Positions 31,021 to 40,614 are shown, counted from the first letter of the stretch. The stretch: 64,000 nucleotides of DNA from Vibrio sp. SCSIO 43137 (GCF_028201475.1 NZ_CP116383.1:620001-684000); one strand, 5' to 3'. The notes: a model not told the origin generated them from the sequence alone. Translations and numbers: made by a program.

Positions 31021-31436
31021 TATCTGCGGAAACATAACAGCAATTTACATAGATTGTATTTGCATTTTTAAAAAATAAGATCGATTTTATAGAATACTGA
31101 GATCTGTGGTTTTTGACTTGCGTTTATAGATAAATAAACTGTCTAAAATCCAAAAACAGGATATGTAACTTATGCTTTCGGGTTGTGGTGATATAAATAT
31201 TCTTAATAGGGCAGATCGCTGATCAAAATAGATAAAGCAGATGATCTTATAAAGATCATAGTAAACCAAAAAGAGTAAAAGGATCATGGGTGTCCTTTTG
31301 CAATAATAACTTTTTCTGCCGTTGTAACGGAAAGGTTACCTATGATCCTAAAGCTATTTAAGCTGACAAGTAAAGGAGTTTAGAGAGCCATACATTAGGT
31401 TATAATGGCGTTTTGTTTCGGGTTTCGGGAGTTAAG
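31021..31436. other. Gene-free region with eight GATC sites and a long hairpin
   Basis: No credible gene lies here. Eight GATC tetramers fall between 31079 and 31347, several times the roughly one per 256 bp expected by chance. A 19-bp palindrome ATGATCTT-ata-AAGATCAT is at 31241-31259. A longer inverted repeat occupies 31280-31349 (separate entry). Near the 3' end, CATTAGGTTATAAT at about 31393-31406 could hold a -10 element for yfgJ. Confidence 0.6.
31280..31349. ncRNA. Candidate structured element: 19-bp imperfect inverted repeat
   Basis: The arms 31280-31298 and 31331-31349 pair over 19 positions with 16 exact matches, two possible G-U pairs (as RNA on the plus strand) and one U-U mismatch. 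The 32-base loop contains an inner CCGT-tgta-ACGG hairpin. It could be a small RNA, a transcription stop or a DNA element; on the minus strand the repeat is followed by a T-rich stretch. No coding potential and no recognised RNA family. Confidence 0.4.
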
Positions 31437-31667
31437 ATGTCTACACAAAATTTATGTCCTCAGTGTACTACTGAGCTGGAATGGGACCGGGATGGTTACC
31501 TTTGTTCTGACTGCAATACAAAATATAAAAAGATCGCTTTCTGTCCTGAGTGCGACCAGTTACTTGAAAAACTTCAGGCCTGCGGCGCAGCCAGTTACTT
31601 CTGTAATCACTGCAACGAATTAAAGTCTAAATCACGGGTACGAATAGAGTTTTATGCTGCGGATTAA
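31437..31667 (+). CDS. yfgJ: YfgJ-like double zinc-ribbon protein
   Basis: 76 aa small zinc-ribbon protein. Four CxxC knuckles are visible: CPQC, CSDC, CPEC and CNHC, with the family stretch [15 protein letters not shown]. coli YfgJ has the same architecture and sits at the same place between der and xseA, which supports the name. The ATG at 31437 is preceded by CGGGAG; the frame is open eight codons upstream but without a better start. Its stop overlaps the convergent xseA stop by 4 bp. Molecular role unknown. Confidence 0.85.
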   Translation: MSTQNLCPQCTTELEWDRDGYLCSDCNTKYKKIAFCPECDQLLEKLQACGAASYFCNHCNELKSKSRVRIEFYAAD

Positions 31668-32989
31668 TCTACCGTTGAATGAAGGGTACCGGAATCTAAC
31701 TGGGTGATCAGACGGTCACCTGTAGTGACTTGATCTGCATGTTTCACTATTTTGCCTTGGTCAGTGCGGGTAATCGAGTAACCGCGTTTTAAGGTTGCCA
31801 GCGGGCTGACGGCATCGAGAGTTTCAGCTGCTAGTGCCAGTTTGTGTCTCTCTGTCAGTAGTTTCTTATCCATTGCGTCCAGCATCTTCTGCTGCAGGCG
31901 GGCAATATAATGTTGCTGACCCTGAATAAGCTGATCCGGAGAATGTAACTGAAGCTTGTGGTTGAGTTGTTGCAGGTTTAATTGCCGTTCGCTCTGCATA
32001 CTTTGCATATGCTTGATTAGTCTGGATTCCAGATCATCTAGCTGTTGGCTCTGTCTTTGCAGACGATAGCTTGGGTGTTGCCTGTCGAGCTGGTGAGTAA
32101 GCTGGCGCATATGCAGCTGATGTTCGGACAGATAGGCTTTTACTGAACTCTGAAGCCGCGACTTGCTGTTCAGGAGAGCCTGCACTTTACTGCTTTGATC
32201 ACGGCTAACTAACTCTGCGGCAGCAGATGGGGTCGGCGCTCTCACATCAGAAACAAAGTCAGCAATAGTCACATCGATTTCGTGGCCGACGGCACTGATA
32301 ACAGGGATGGAGCTTGCGGCAATGGTTCTGGCAACAATTTCATTGTTAAAACACCAGAGATCTTCCAGAGAACCGCCGCCACGTCCTACGATCAAAACGT
32401 CACACTCATTTCTGGTGTTGGCTCTGCCGATAGCCTGAGCAATTTCAATGGCAGCTGAATCACCTTGTACCATAGTCGGGTAGACAATCACCGGCAGGCT
32501 TGGGTCTCGTCGTTTTAATACGTCAAGAATATCGTAAAGTGCCGCACCAGTTTTAGAGGTTACCACACCGACAGTAGTTGGGTTTTCCGGCAGACTTTTT
32601 TTCGCTGACTGGGCGAATAAGCCTTCTGCTGCCAGTTGCATCTTGAGTGCATCAAACTGCTGCTGAAGTTTTCCGTCTCCCTCAGGCTGCATACTTTCAA
32701 CAATAAGCTGATAGTCGCCCCGTGGTTCATATAAAGAGAGACGAGCTTTAACTAAAACCTGATTACCGTTAGCAGGTTTAAAGGTGACCCGGCGGTTGTT
32801 CCCTCGAAACATGGCACACTTTACTTGTGCCCGGTTGTCTTTAAGTGAGAAGTACCAGTGGCCGGATACCGGCGCAGAGAAGTTGGAAAGCTCTCCGACC
32901 AGCCAGACAATACCCATTTCATTCTCAAGCAAAAGACGCACTTCGGCATTGAGTCTGGATACGGTAAAAATATTTTCGTTTCGTTGCAT
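31664..32989 (-). CDS. xseA: Exodeoxyribonuclease VII large subunit
   Basis: Large subunit of the single-strand-specific exonuclease VII. The N-terminal OB fold ([39 protein letters not shown]) is followed by the catalytic region ([58 protein letters not shown]), a long coiled coil of Gln/His-rich helices, and the C-terminal [13 protein letters not shown]. The start at 32989 matches the family N terminus (441 aa); the frame is open to 33061 and no strong ribosome site marks either start. It is divergent from guaB as in E. coli. Confidence 0.94.
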   Translation of the reverse strand: MQRNENIFTVSRLNAEVRLLLENEMGIVWLVGELSNFSAPVSGHWYFSLKDNRAQVKCAMFRGNNRRVTFKPANGNQVLVKARLSLYEPRGDYQLIVESMQPEGDGKLQQQFDALKMQLAAEGLFAQSAKKSLPENPTTVGVVTSKTGAALYDILDVLKRRDPSLPVIVYPTMVQGDSAAIEIAQAIGRANTRNECDVLIVGRGGGSLEDLWCFNNEIVARTIAASSIPVISAVGHEIDVTIADFVSDVRAPTPSAAAELVSRDQSSKVQALLNSKSRLQSSVKAYLSEHQLHMRQLTHQLDRQHPSYRLQRQSQQLDDLESRLIKHMQSMQSERQLNLQQLNHKLQLHSPDQLIQGQQHYIARLQQKMLDAMDKKLLTERHKLALAAETLDAVSPLATLKRGYSITRTDQGKIVKHADQVTTGDRLITQLDSGTLHSTVD

Positions 32990-33123
32990 GGAGTAGGATG
33001 TATGCGACACGAGGGGAACCACTGGGACGTGAGTATGGAAATTAGCGGCAATATAATACATATCAAGGGGTGAAATGCAAATTAAAATTAAAAAAATGTG
33101 TAGCTAACCGATTGCGTCCTGCG

Positions 33124-33129
33124 TATAAT
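33124..33129 (+). promoter_or_regulatory. Probable -10 element of guaBA
   Basis: A TATAAT hexamer about 100 bp before the guaB start is followed by a CCGTC discriminator. No consensus -35 sits at the right distance, so only the -10 is called. Confidence 0.45.
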
Positions 33130-33228
33130 CCGTCTGCAATATTTAATTAGATTCATTCAGAAGATTCATCCTTTAGCAGTTAAACAGGGATGAATTTTTG
33201 TTTTAACCATTTGTTGAGAGATATTGCA

Positions 33229-34692
33229 ATGCTACGAATCGCAAAAGAAGCCCTTACTTTTGACGACGTTTTACTCGTCCCTGCACATTCGACAGTACTT
33301 CCTAATACCGCAGATCTGCGTACCAAGTTAACCAAAAACATTGAGCTGAACATTCCTATGTTGTCAGCGTCTATGGATACCGTAACGGAAGCCCGTCTTG
33401 CAATTGCTCTGGCACAGGAAGGCGGCATAGGTTTTATTCATAAAAACATGTCTATTGAGCAGCAGGCTGAGCAGGTTCGCCGGGTTAAGATCTTTGAAGC
33501 CGGTGTGGTTTCTCACCCTGTTACCGTTAAGCCAACAGCGACCATTGCTGATGTACTTGCCCTGACAGAAAAGAACGGCTTTGCCGGATACCCTGTTGTT
33601 GCTGAGAACAATGAACTGGTTGGTATTATCACCGGCCGTGATGTTCGTTTTGTAACTGACCTGTCTAAAACCGTGGATAAGGTAATGACACCGAAAGCGA
33701 GACTGGCAACAGTAAAAGAAGGTGCCAGCCCGGAAGTGGTTCAGGAAGAGATGCACAGAGCCAGAGTGGAAAAAGTACTGGTAGTGAATGATGCATTTCA
33801 GTTAAAAGGTATGATTACCGCCAAAGATTTCCATAAAGCTGAACGTAAGCCTAATGCCTGTAAAGATGCTCAGGGCCGCCTTCGTGTCGGGGCAGCGGTT
33901 GGTGCCGGTGCCGGTAATGAAGAGCGGGTTGCTGCATTGGTTGAAGCTGGTGTTGATGTTCTGCTGATTGACTCTTCTCATGGTCACTCTGAAGGGGTTC
34001 TTACCCGTATCCGTGAAACGAGAGCTGCTTATCCTGATTTAGATATTATTGGTGGTAATGTAGCAACTGGTGCTGGTGCGAAAGCGCTTATCGAAGCTGG
34101 TGTTAGTGCGGTAAAAGTGGGTATTGGCCCGGGCTCGATTTGTACAACCCGCATCGTAACGGGTGTTGGTGTTCCTCAGATTACCGCTATTTCTGATGCA
34201 GTAGAGGTTGCAGACCAACACGGTATTCCGGTTATTGCCGATGGCGGTATCCGCTTCTCCGGCGATATCTGTAAAGCTATTGTCGCTGGTGCGTCATGTG
34301 TAATGGTTGGTTCAATGTTTGCCGGTACAGAAGAAGCGCCGGGTGAAGTGATCTTGTATCAGGGTCGTTCTTACAAATCTTACCGTGGTATGGGCTCTCT
34401 GGGTGCTATGTCTCAGGGTTCTTCAGACCGTTACTTCCAGAGCGACAATGCAGCAGACAAACTGGTACCGGAAGGTATTGAAGGTCGTATTGCTTATAAA
34501 GGCCGCCTGAAAGAGATTGTTCATCAGCAGATGGGTGGATTGAGATCAAGTATGGGACTGACAGGTAGCGCTACCGTTGAAGAGATGCGTACTAAGGCAG
34601 AGTTTGTACGAATCTCCGGTGCCGGTATGAAAGAGTCTCACGTACATGATGTGCAGATTACCAAAGAAGCGCCAAACTACCGCTTGGGCTAA
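33229..34692 (+). CDS. guaB: Inosine-5'-monophosphate dehydrogenase
   Basis: Oxidises IMP to XMP, the first committed step to GMP. From ATG 33229, preceded by GAGAG, the protein is 487 aa and begins [21 protein letters not shown]. Two CBS domains are inserted around residues 93-205. The catalytic cysteine loop is [19 protein letters not shown]. The frame is open 13 codons upstream but those are not family-like. guaA follows after 51 bp. Confidence 0.97.
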   Translation: MLRIAKEALTFDDVLLVPAHSTVLPNTADLRTKLTKNIELNIPMLSASMDTVTEARLAIALAQEGGIGFIHKNMSIEQQAEQVRRVKIFEAGVVSHPVTVKPTATIADVLALTEKNGFAGYPVVAENNELVGIITGRDVRFVTDLSKTVDKVMTPKARLATVKEGASPEVVQEEMHRARVEKVLVVNDAFQLKGMITAKDFHKAERKPNACKDAQGRLRVGAAVGAGAGNEERVAALVEAGVDVLLIDSSHGHSEGVLTRIRETRAAYPDLDIIGGNVATGAGAKALIEAGVSAVKVGIGPGSICTTRIVTGVGVPQITAISDAVEVADQHGIPVIADGGIRFSGDICKAIVAGASCVMVGSMFAGTEEAPGEVILYQGRSYKSYRGMGSLGAMSQGSSDRYFQSDNAADKLVPEGIEGRIAYKGRLKEIVHQQMGGLRSSMGLTGSATVEEMRTKAEFVRISGAGMKESHVHDVQITKEAPNYRLG

Positions 34693-34743
34693 TTGTAGAA
34701 GTGAGCCTTAAGACTCACTACGGATGTTTTCGAGAGAGAAAAA

Positions 34744-36321
34744 ATGACAAAAGATATTCATGACCAACGAATTTTGATTTTAGACTTCGGTTCTCAGTAC
34801 ACCCAGTTAATCGCACGTCGTATACGTGAAATCGGTGTTTACTGTGAGCTTTGGAGCTGGGATGTTGATGAAGCCGATATCCGTGATTTCAACCCTAACG
34901 GAATTATTCTGTCCGGTGGCCCGGAAAGTGTAACGGAAGAAAACTCGCCACGAGCACCTCAATATGTATTTGATGCCGGTGTACCAGTATTCGGTGTCTG
35001 TTACGGCATGCAGACCATGTCTGAGCAGTTGGGCGGAAAGGTTGCCGGTTCCAATGAGCGTGAGTTTGGTTATGCTCAGGTCGAAGTGGTCGGCGAATGT
35101 GAACTGTTCCGTAATATAGAAGATGCTATTGCTGAAGACGGAAATCCGTTGTTGGATGTCTGGATGAGCCACGGTGATAAAGTTGTCGAGATCCCAGGCG
35201 ACTTTGTCAAAATTGCCAAAACAGATACCTGCCCATATGCGGCAATGGCCAATGAAGAGAAAAAGTTCTACGGTGTTCAGTTCCACCCGGAAGTAACTCA
35301 TACCCGTCAGGGCATGCGAATGCTGGAGAACTTTGTACTGAATATCTGTGGATGCGAGAAGCTATGGACTTCTCAGTCCATCATCGATGATGCTGTTGCC
35401 CGCATTAAAGAACAGGTAGGCGATGATGAAGTGATCCTTGGCCTCTCCGGTGGTGTGGACTCTTCTGTTGTTGCTATGCTGGTACACAAAGCAATAGGCG
35501 ATAAGCTGACTTGTGTATTTGTGGATAATGGCCTTCTGCGTCTGAATGAAGCCCAGCAAGTTATGGAGATGTTCGGCGATCATTTCGGCCTGAATATCGT
35601 TCATGTTGAAGCGGAGCAGCGTTTTCTTGATGCCCTGAAAGGGCAGAGCGATCCAGAGGTTAAGCGTAAGACCATCGGTCATGTGTTTATCGACGTGTTC
35701 GATGAAGAGTCGAAGAAACTGGAGAACGCAAAATGGCTGGCTCAGGGCACCATTTATCCGGATGTGATTGAATCAGCGGCATCGAAAACCGGTAAAGCTC
35801 ATGTGATTAAATCGCACCACAATGTAGGTGGCCTGCCTGATGATATGGCAATGGGGCTGGTGGAACCGCTACGCGAACTGTTTAAAGATGAAGTACGTAA
35901 GATTGGTCTGGAACTTGGTCTTCCATACAATATGCTTTACCGTCATCCATTCCCGGGGCCGGGTCTGGGTGTAAGGGTTCTTGGTGAAATCAAGAAAGAG
36001 TATTGTGATTTACTTCGTCGTGCAGACGCTATCTTTATCGAAGAGCTGCATAACGCTGATCTGTACCATAAGGTTTCTCAGGCCTTTACTGTATTTCTGC
36101 CGGTACGGTCGGTAGGTGTTATGGGCGACGGCCGCAAGTATGACTGGGTTGTTTCACTACGTGCTGTAGAGACCATCGACTTTATGACCGCTCACTGGGC
36201 ACATTTACCTTATGACTTCCTTGGTAAAGTCTCTAACCGCATTATCAATGAAGTAGATGGTATTTCCCGGGTTGTTTACGATATTTCCGGTAAACCGCCA
36301 GCCACCATTGAGTGGGAATAA
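34744..36321 (+). CDS. guaA: GMP synthase (glutamine-hydrolysing)
   Basis: Converts XMP to GMP using glutamine. 525 aa. The amidotransferase domain has the nucleophile loop VFGVCYGMQ and FHPEVTHT; the ATP-pyrophosphatase domain has the P-loop [11 protein letters not shown]; the C-terminal dimer domain ends KPPATIEWE. Its natural terminator 25-45 bp downstream is interrupted by an insertion sequence. Confidence 0.98.
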   Translation: MTKDIHDQRILILDFGSQYTQLIARRIREIGVYCELWSWDVDEADIRDFNPNGIILSGGPESVTEENSPRAPQYVFDAGVPVFGVCYGMQTMSEQLGGKVAGSNEREFGYAQVEVVGECELFRNIEDAIAEDGNPLLDVWMSHGDKVVEIPGDFVKIAKTDTCPYAAMANEEKKFYGVQFHPEVTHTRQGMRMLENFVLNICGCEKLWTSQSIIDDAVARIKEQVGDDEVILGLSGGVDSSVVAMLVHKAIGDKLTCVFVDNGLLRLNEAQQVMEMFGDHFGLNIVHVEAEQRFLDALKGQSDPEVKRKTIGHVFIDVFDEESKKLENAKWLAQGTIYPDVIESAASKTGKAHVIKSHHNVGGLPDDMAMGLVEPLRELFKDEVRKIGLELGLPYNMLYRHPFPGPGLGVRVLGEIKKEYCDLLRRADAIFIEELHNADLYHKVSQAFTVFLPVRSVGVMGDGRKYDWVVSLRAVETIDFMTAHWAHLPYDFLGKVSNRIINEVDGISRVVYDISGKPPATIEWE

Positions 36322-36351
36322 CTCTCACAAGTAAGTCCTATTACAGAACCA

Positions 36352-36361
36352 GCCTGCGGGC
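36352..36361. repeat. Target-site duplication, left copy
   Basis: GCCTGCGGGC directly abuts the left end of the insertion sequence and is repeated exactly at 37851-37860 on its right side. Confidence 0.88.
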
Positions 36362-36379
36362 CTGTCTTTTATACAGAAG

Positions 36380-36408
36380 TCCCTCGCATAATGTGAGGGA
36401 TTTTTTTT
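36380..36408 (+). terminator. Hairpin with T run just inside the IS left end
   Basis: TCCCTC-gcataatgt-GAGGGA followed by eight T. It lies 58 bp before the transposase start, where it would stop transcription arriving from guaA and so limit transposase expression; it may also now serve as the guaA terminator. Confidence 0.8.
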
Positions 36409-36465
36409 GAACTTAATTCTTGGTTCACGATCAGATCTTTAACGGACTTAGTTGAGGGTTTTGAG

Positions 36466-37839
36466 ATGATTAAAAGCAATAGTGATTGGGCTGAAGAGCA
36501 ATTTGGTCATGCTAAACTTGGAGACCCAAGAAGAACGGCTAGACTTGTAAAAATGGCATCAGACTTAGCTCAGCATCCAGGTAAATCGGTAGTGAAATCA
36601 TCTCATTCTCCAGCAAGTATGGAGGGCGCTTACCGATTTATTCGGAACGACAATGTCTCATCAGACGATATTGCCGAAGCAGGCTTTAAAGCAACTGCAG
36701 ATCAAGTTCATCGTTACCCTCTCCTTCTCGCGTTAGAAGATACAACTACCTTAAGCTACAAACATCGCTCTATTAGAGCGGACTTAGGACATGTAAACCA
36801 AGGTAATCGTTATAGGGGGTTGTTTGCCCATAGTATTTTGCTGTTTGCTCCTGAAACTCTCGACGTTATTGGGTTAGTTGAACAACAACGATGGACGAGA
36901 GATATCAAGACTCGAGGTATCCGTCGTAAGGGGTTGAAACGACCTTATGAAGAAAAAGAAGGTTATAAATGGGAAAGAGCATCACGCAATATGGCAGCCC
37001 GTTTAGGTACCTCGATGGTTAACGTAATATCAGTTTGCGATCGCGAGGCCGATATCTACGATTACCTCATTTATAAAATGGCGAATCAGCAACGTTTTGT
37101 TGTGCGGTCGATGATGAGCCGTCATATAGAAGAAGGCTCAGACAAGCTTTATCACTTTGCATCAGAACTTCAAAGTGTGAAGCAACGTCAAATCCAAATA
37201 GCTCAAAGGGGTGGCCGGAAAGCTCGTGAAGTCACTCTGGATGTAAAATATGCAGCAGTGACTTTAAAAACACCCTCAAACAAAAAAGGAGCTCCTATTT
37301 CTCTCAACTATGTTGGCTGCTCCGAAATCGGTGATGGAGAAAAGAGGCTCAATTGGCATATTTTAACTAATGAGCCAGTTAATAGTGCAGAAGATGCATT
37401 AAAAATTATTGGTTACTACGAAAAACGCTGGTTGATTGAGGAGTATCACAAGGTCTGGAAAACTGAAGGGACAGGAGTTGAAGAGCTTCGGTTACAAAGT
37501 AAAGATAACTTAGATAGGTTAGCAACAATTTATGCGTTTTTAGCAGTAAGAATTTTCCAATTGAAATTTGCCAATGAGCAAATCGAAGACGTTAGTTGTG
37601 AGAAAATCTTGTCCTCAAGAGCATGGAAGTTGCTTTGGCTGAAAAGAGTAAAGACACCACTTCCAAAGGAGGTTCCAACAGCAAAATGGGCTTATGAACA
37701 CCTCGCAAGACTTGGCGGTTGGAAAGACAGCAAAAGAAATGGAAGAGCGTCAGTTAAGACGCTCTGGGAAGGATGGCTCAAACTACAAGCCATCCTTGAA
37801 GGCTACGAACTCGCTCTGTCTCTTGAGCAGGACTTGTGA
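36466..37839 (+). CDS. IS50/Tn5-type DDE transposase
   Basis: 457 aa, close to the 476 aa of the Tn5 transposase, with no frameshift. The N-terminal DNA-binding part (WAEEQFGHAKLGDPRRTARLV...SMEGAYRFIRN) matches the Tn5-type domain. The DDE triad reads Asp92 (LALEDTTT), Asp192 (SVCDREADIYDY) and Glu325, and the family signature Y-x2-R-x3-E-x6-K is exact at Tyr318, Arg321, Glu325, Lys332. GAGGGTTTTGAG precedes the ATG. The gene ends 11 bp before the right terminal repeat. Probably active. Confidence 0.95.
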   Translation: MIKSNSDWAEEQFGHAKLGDPRRTARLVKMASDLAQHPGKSVVKSSHSPASMEGAYRFIRNDNVSSDDIAEAGFKATADQVHRYPLLLALEDTTTLSYKHRSIRADLGHVNQGNRYRGLFAHSILLFAPETLDVIGLVEQQRWTRDIKTRGIRRKGLKRPYEEKEGYKWERASRNMAARLGTSMVNVISVCDREADIYDYLIYKMANQQRFVVRSMMSRHIEEGSDKLYHFASELQSVKQRQIQIAQRGGRKAREVTLDVKYAAVTLKTPSNKKGAPISLNYVGCSEIGDGEKRLNWHILTNEPVNSAEDALKIIGYYEKRWLIEEYHKVWKTEGTGVEELRLQSKDNLDRLATIYAFLAVRIFQLKFANEQIEDVSCEKILSSRAWKLLWLKRVKTPLPKEVPTAKWAYEHLARLGGWKDSKRNGRASVKTLWEGWLKLQAILEGYELALSLEQDL

Positions 37840-37850
37840 TCAAGAGACAG

Positions 37851-37873
37851 GCCTGCGGGCTGGTTTTTTTTTT
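37851..37873 (+). terminator. Right half of split guaA terminator, with right copy of target duplication
   Basis: 37851-37860 repeats GCCTGCGGGC and is followed by TGG and a run of more than ten T. Joining the left flank (AACCA before 36352) to this right flank with one copy of the duplication recreates AACCAGCC-tgcg-GGCTGGTT plus T run, a textbook terminator. As it stands, only the short GCC/GGC core remains on each side. Confidence 0.8.
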
Positions 37874-38023
37874 TATCCTTTGTTTAACGGTAAACCTTAT
37901 ATTGCAATAAAAAACATGGTGAATAGTAACTGATGGTATTGAAACTGAGTGGGTAATCGATTAGCATGCGCTCGTTAAAATTTATCTGTAGTTTTTAAAC
38001 TAAATTTGAGTAAGGTCGCTACT

Positions 38024-38626
38024 ATGTCAACTAAACTTGCCAATCCGGCTCCGTTAGGTCTAATGGGGTTTGGAATGACTACCATTCTTCTGAACATTCA
38101 CAACGCAGGATATTTTCCGGTCGATTCAATGATCCTTGCGATGGGGATTTTCTATGGCGGCCTGAGTCAGGTAATTGTCGGCATTATGTGCTTCAAGCGT
38201 GGCGATACTTTCGGTACTACCGCTTTTACTTCATACGGACTGTTCTGGTTGACTCTGGTTGGTCTGATTGTGATGCCGAAAATGGGCTTAGCCGCCAGCC
38301 CTGCACCGTTTATGGGATGGTATCTGGCACTTTGGGGCGTATTTACCGGCTTTATGTTTATCGGTTCACTGTGCTATCCGACGGCTAAGCAGGTAGTATT
38401 TGCCTCTCTGACAATTCTGTTTGCTCTGCTGGCTATCCGTGACTTTACCGGTGACGAATACATCGGTCATATTGCTGGATTTGAAGGTATTTTCTGCGGA
38501 GCAAGTGCTATCTACTTTGCTATGGCTCAGGTACTGAATAATGAGTTCGGCCGTGAAGTGCTTCCGGTAGGCAAGCCTTTGATTGGCAGGGTAAAAACAA
38601 TAGCGGCAGAGCCTGTAACAGCATAA
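38024..38626 (+). CDS. satP: Acetate/succinate uptake transporter SatP (YaaH/AceTr family)
   Basis: Six-helix inner-membrane acetate channel/transporter. 200 aa from ATG 38024 (AAGG eight bases upstream; an in-frame TTG at 38006 is less likely). The signature [25 protein letters not shown] stretch at the N terminus is diagnostic, and hydrophobic segments fill the protein. It would supply acetate to the aceBA shunt of the same window, though the genes are far apart. Confidence 0.92.
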   Translation: MSTKLANPAPLGLMGFGMTTILLNIHNAGYFPVDSMILAMGIFYGGLSQVIVGIMCFKRGDTFGTTAFTSYGLFWLTLVGLIVMPKMGLAASPAPFMGWYLALWGVFTGFMFIGSLCYPTAKQVVFASLTILFALLAIRDFTGDEYIGHIAGFEGIFCGASAIYFAMAQVLNNEFGREVLPVGKPLIGRVKTIAAEPVTA

Positions 38627-38641
38627 TAAGAACATAACTGA

Positions 38642-38673
38642 AACCCCGGCAGCTGATGTTGCCGGGGTTTTTA
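38642..38673 (+). terminator. Terminator after satP
   Basis: AACCCCGGCA and TGCCGGGGTT pair around a short loop and are followed by a T run. Confidence 0.85.
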
Positions 38674-38853
38674 TTTGTCTGAAAATCTTATTAATTAAAG
38701 TATCAATAATGAGATAAAAAACAGTGATGTTAGTTCTAAACTTAAAATTGAGTTAATAGTCGCATAAATATATCTTCAGCCTTTTCAAGTATTGACCCCG
38801 AATTTTCTGGGCAGACATGCGACTGTGCAGTGGTATCGCAGAAGGAGTAGCCC

Positions 38854-39837
38854 ATGTCAGAGAGCAGAGAGCATACTTGTACATTTTGTAATGAAGATGG
38901 CTGGCAGTGTCAGGAGCCTGCCGCTGAATCTGGTCTCTGTTACTGGCACGATCCAGCGATTGATAAGAGCAAGGATGATATTAAAGAGCAGATAGAGCAG
39001 TGGGCCCGTGACGGCAAGCCACTGGATGGCTTTCAATTGGCCAGAACCAAACTACAGGATATAGATTTAGTGCACAGGGGCAGCCGGGTTGGTTATAAAT
39101 GCCGTAATGCCGACTTCTACCGTGCCGATCTGACAGACGCTCACTTCTTTGCTTTGGATCTGCGTGGCTCTTCTTTAATGAAAACAAAACTGGTGTGCGC
39201 CAATCTTCACTGCGCCAAACTGGATAACTGCAACTTACTTGGTGCCGATCTTACTAATGCCCGGTTAGAAACCATAGATTGGGGCAATATGTTTAAGCAG
39301 GAACGTAAGGCACTGCAGGCCATGAGTAAGTGGCACAGGGAAGAGTCTATTTCTTTGTGTCAGGAGGCGGAAGAAGTCGCGAGAAATATCCGCAAACAGT
39401 GTGAGCGACAGGGGTTGTTTGAAACGGCCGGATACTTCTTTAAAAAAGAGATGACATACCGTCGCTACCAAATGCCCAGAACCAGTTACAAACGCTGGAT
39501 ATCCAAAGCGGTCGATATTTTTTGTGGTTACGGAGAGTCGCCCCTCAGAGTGGTGATATTTTCCCTCGCCTTTATTTTTATCTGCGCACTAGCTTATTTC
39601 TTTTTAGGAACCGCTGCACAGAACCCGATTTATCCTGATATAACAACTGGCTTTGCCGGCTTCGCCCTTGAGTTTCTAAACGCGGTTTACTTTAGTGTAG
39701 TGACCTTTACCACGCTAGGCTACGGAGATATATCACCTTCGGGCATTGCCCGTCTGATTGCCGCTTTTGAGGCCTTTCTGGGCAGCTTTACTATGGCGCT
39801 GTTTGTGGTGGTATTTGTGAAGAAAATGACGCGCTAA
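38854..39837 (+). CDS. Pentapeptide-repeat protein fused to a two-helix K+ channel
   Basis: 327 aa inner-membrane protein with three parts. Residues 9-33 hold a Cys/His cluster C-x2-C-x7-C-x9-C-x2-H that resembles a zinc knuckle. Residues about 75-145 form pentapeptide repeats (ADFYRADLTDAHFFALDLRGSSL, AKLDNCNLLGADLTNARL). After a basic helical region come membrane helix 1 (about 228-250), a pore loop with the potassium selectivity filter TLGYGD (about 288-293), and membrane helix 2 (about 302-323). This predicts a tetrameric potassium channel gated by a cytoplasmic N-terminal sensor. AGAAGGAGTAG precedes the ATG. What it senses is unknown. Confidence 0.85.
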   Translation: MSESREHTCTFCNEDGWQCQEPAAESGLCYWHDPAIDKSKDDIKEQIEQWARDGKPLDGFQLARTKLQDIDLVHRGSRVGYKCRNADFYRADLTDAHFFALDLRGSSLMKTKLVCANLHCAKLDNCNLLGADLTNARLETIDWGNMFKQERKALQAMSKWHREESISLCQEAEEVARNIRKQCERQGLFETAGYFFKKEMTYRRYQMPRTSYKRWISKAVDIFCGYGESPLRVVIFSLAFIFICALAYFFLGTAAQNPIYPDITTGFAGFALEFLNAVYFSVVTFTTLGYGDISPSGIARLIAAFEAFLGSFTMALFVVVFVKKMTR

Positions 39838-39860
39838 AGGGATGGTGTTCTTTAGCGCGT
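39829..39860. terminator. Shared hairpin between the channel gene and the NqrM-like gene
   Basis: ACGCGCTAAAG and CTTTAGCGCGT pair perfectly around a 10-base loop; the 5' arm contains the channel-gene stop codon. It can serve both convergent genes, though T runs are short. Confidence 0.65.
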
Positions 39861-39880
39861 TGATATTTTGGGTTATATGA

Positions 39881-40084
39881 CTATTTGTCCTGCTCTCCCG
39901 GTTCAGAGATCTGATAAAGCTTATGTTCATCGCAGGTCTCTTCACAGTTGCACGCTTTATCAACCCCTACATTGCTTAAACCACCACAACTGCCTTTGAT
40001 GGTTTTTTTATTCAGAATGACGCCGATTGCCATAAGCAAAATAACGATCATAAAGATGCCAAAGGTAATGAGCAGTGTTGTCAT
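39881..40084 (-). CDS. NqrM-like (DUF539) Fe-S/Na+-NQR maturation protein
   Basis: 67 aa: one N-terminal membrane helix (residues about 3-24) followed by a cysteine motif GSCGGL...KACNCEETC with Cys33, Cys45, Cys47 and Cys51. This matches the NqrM family, needed in Vibrio to mature the Na+-translocating NADH:quinone oxidoreductase, probably by delivering iron to its membrane Cys4 site. The usual neighbour is the nqr operon; here it is the last gene of a unit with a NifX-like and a UPF0251 protein, 5 bp after the former. It may be a second copy, with a related iron-delivery task (inferred). Confidence 0.78.
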   Translation of the reverse strand: MTTLLITFGIFMIVILLMAIGVILNKKTIKGSCGGLSNVGVDKACNCEETCDEHKLYQISEPGEQDK

Positions 40085-40089
40085 AATAT

Positions 40090-40614
40090 CTACCTGTTTG
40101 TGTTAAAGGGCTTTACTGATGATATCCCAGTGAAAGCTCTGCGCATAGTTTTGCCCTGATGTAACCCGGAAGGCTTTCCGTGAGCATGTTGATGTTTCGA
40201 ACCACAACATTGGTGAGCTGCGCCGTGATCACTTCCACAGCCACCAGAGCAGCCGCCTTTCTTGTCATGTTTGTGGGAGGGTCTCCCCTGAGATGCTTGT
40301 GTCAGTTCCGTCATCGGGCCTGACAGGGCTTCTGTCACTGGTGTCTGGCTATCTAGTTGATAGACACGAATACCTGCTTTAAGCAGCTTTCCGAGGGCAC
40401 GTTCGCCAATATTTCTGACGATAATGGCGTCGGTATTCATATTCTGGATAGCAGAAATAAGCGCTTTTTTGTCCTGACAGGATGAGTTACCTGCTCCGGC
40501 CGGATTGTGCATATTATGAATAAGTGAGTTATCTTCATCGTAAAATGAAAAATTTGCCGCTTTCATAAAGTGGTTTGCGACACAGTTTCGTGAGTGTGGG
40601 ATCGCATAGATCAT
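40090..40614 (-). CDS. NifX/NifB-type dinitrogenase cofactor-binding domain protein with His/Cys-rich tail
   Basis: 174 aa. The N-terminal ~100 residues resemble the Nitro_FeMo-Co fold (MIYAIPHSR... DAIIVRNIGERALGKLLKAGIRVYQL). Residues 112-152 form a metal-binding-looking tail with many His, Cys and Gly (GCSGGCGSDHG, HQCCGSKHQHAHG). Its ATG overlaps the stop of the upstream UPF0251 gene as ATGA, indicating translational coupling. There is no nitrogenase in the window, so a general iron or molybdenum binding/trafficking role is likelier. Exact function unknown. Confidence 0.8.
   Translation of the reverse strand: MIYAIPHSRNCVANHFMKAANFSFYDEDNSLIHNMHNPAGAGNSSCQDKKALISAIQNMNTDAIIVRNIGERALGKLLKAGIRVYQLDSQTPVTEALSGPMTELTQASQGRPSHKHDKKGGCSGGCGSDHGAAHQCCGSKHQHAHGKPSGLHQGKTMRRAFTGISSVKPFNTNR

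Larger units (their letters stand above)
36362..37850 (+). mobile_element. Complete IS50/Tn5-like insertion sequence (IS4 superfamily)
   Basis: The element is 1489 bp with 19-bp terminal inverted repeats: left CTGTCTTTTATACAGAAGT and, read inward, right CTGTCTCTTGATCACAAGT, 14 of 19 matching. Both resemble the Tn5 outside and inside ends (CTGACTCTTATAC..., CTGTCTCTTGATC...). It carries one intact transposase and is bounded by 10-bp direct repeats, so the insertion looks recent. It sits between guaA and satP, splitting an apparent terminator. Confidence 0.93.
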
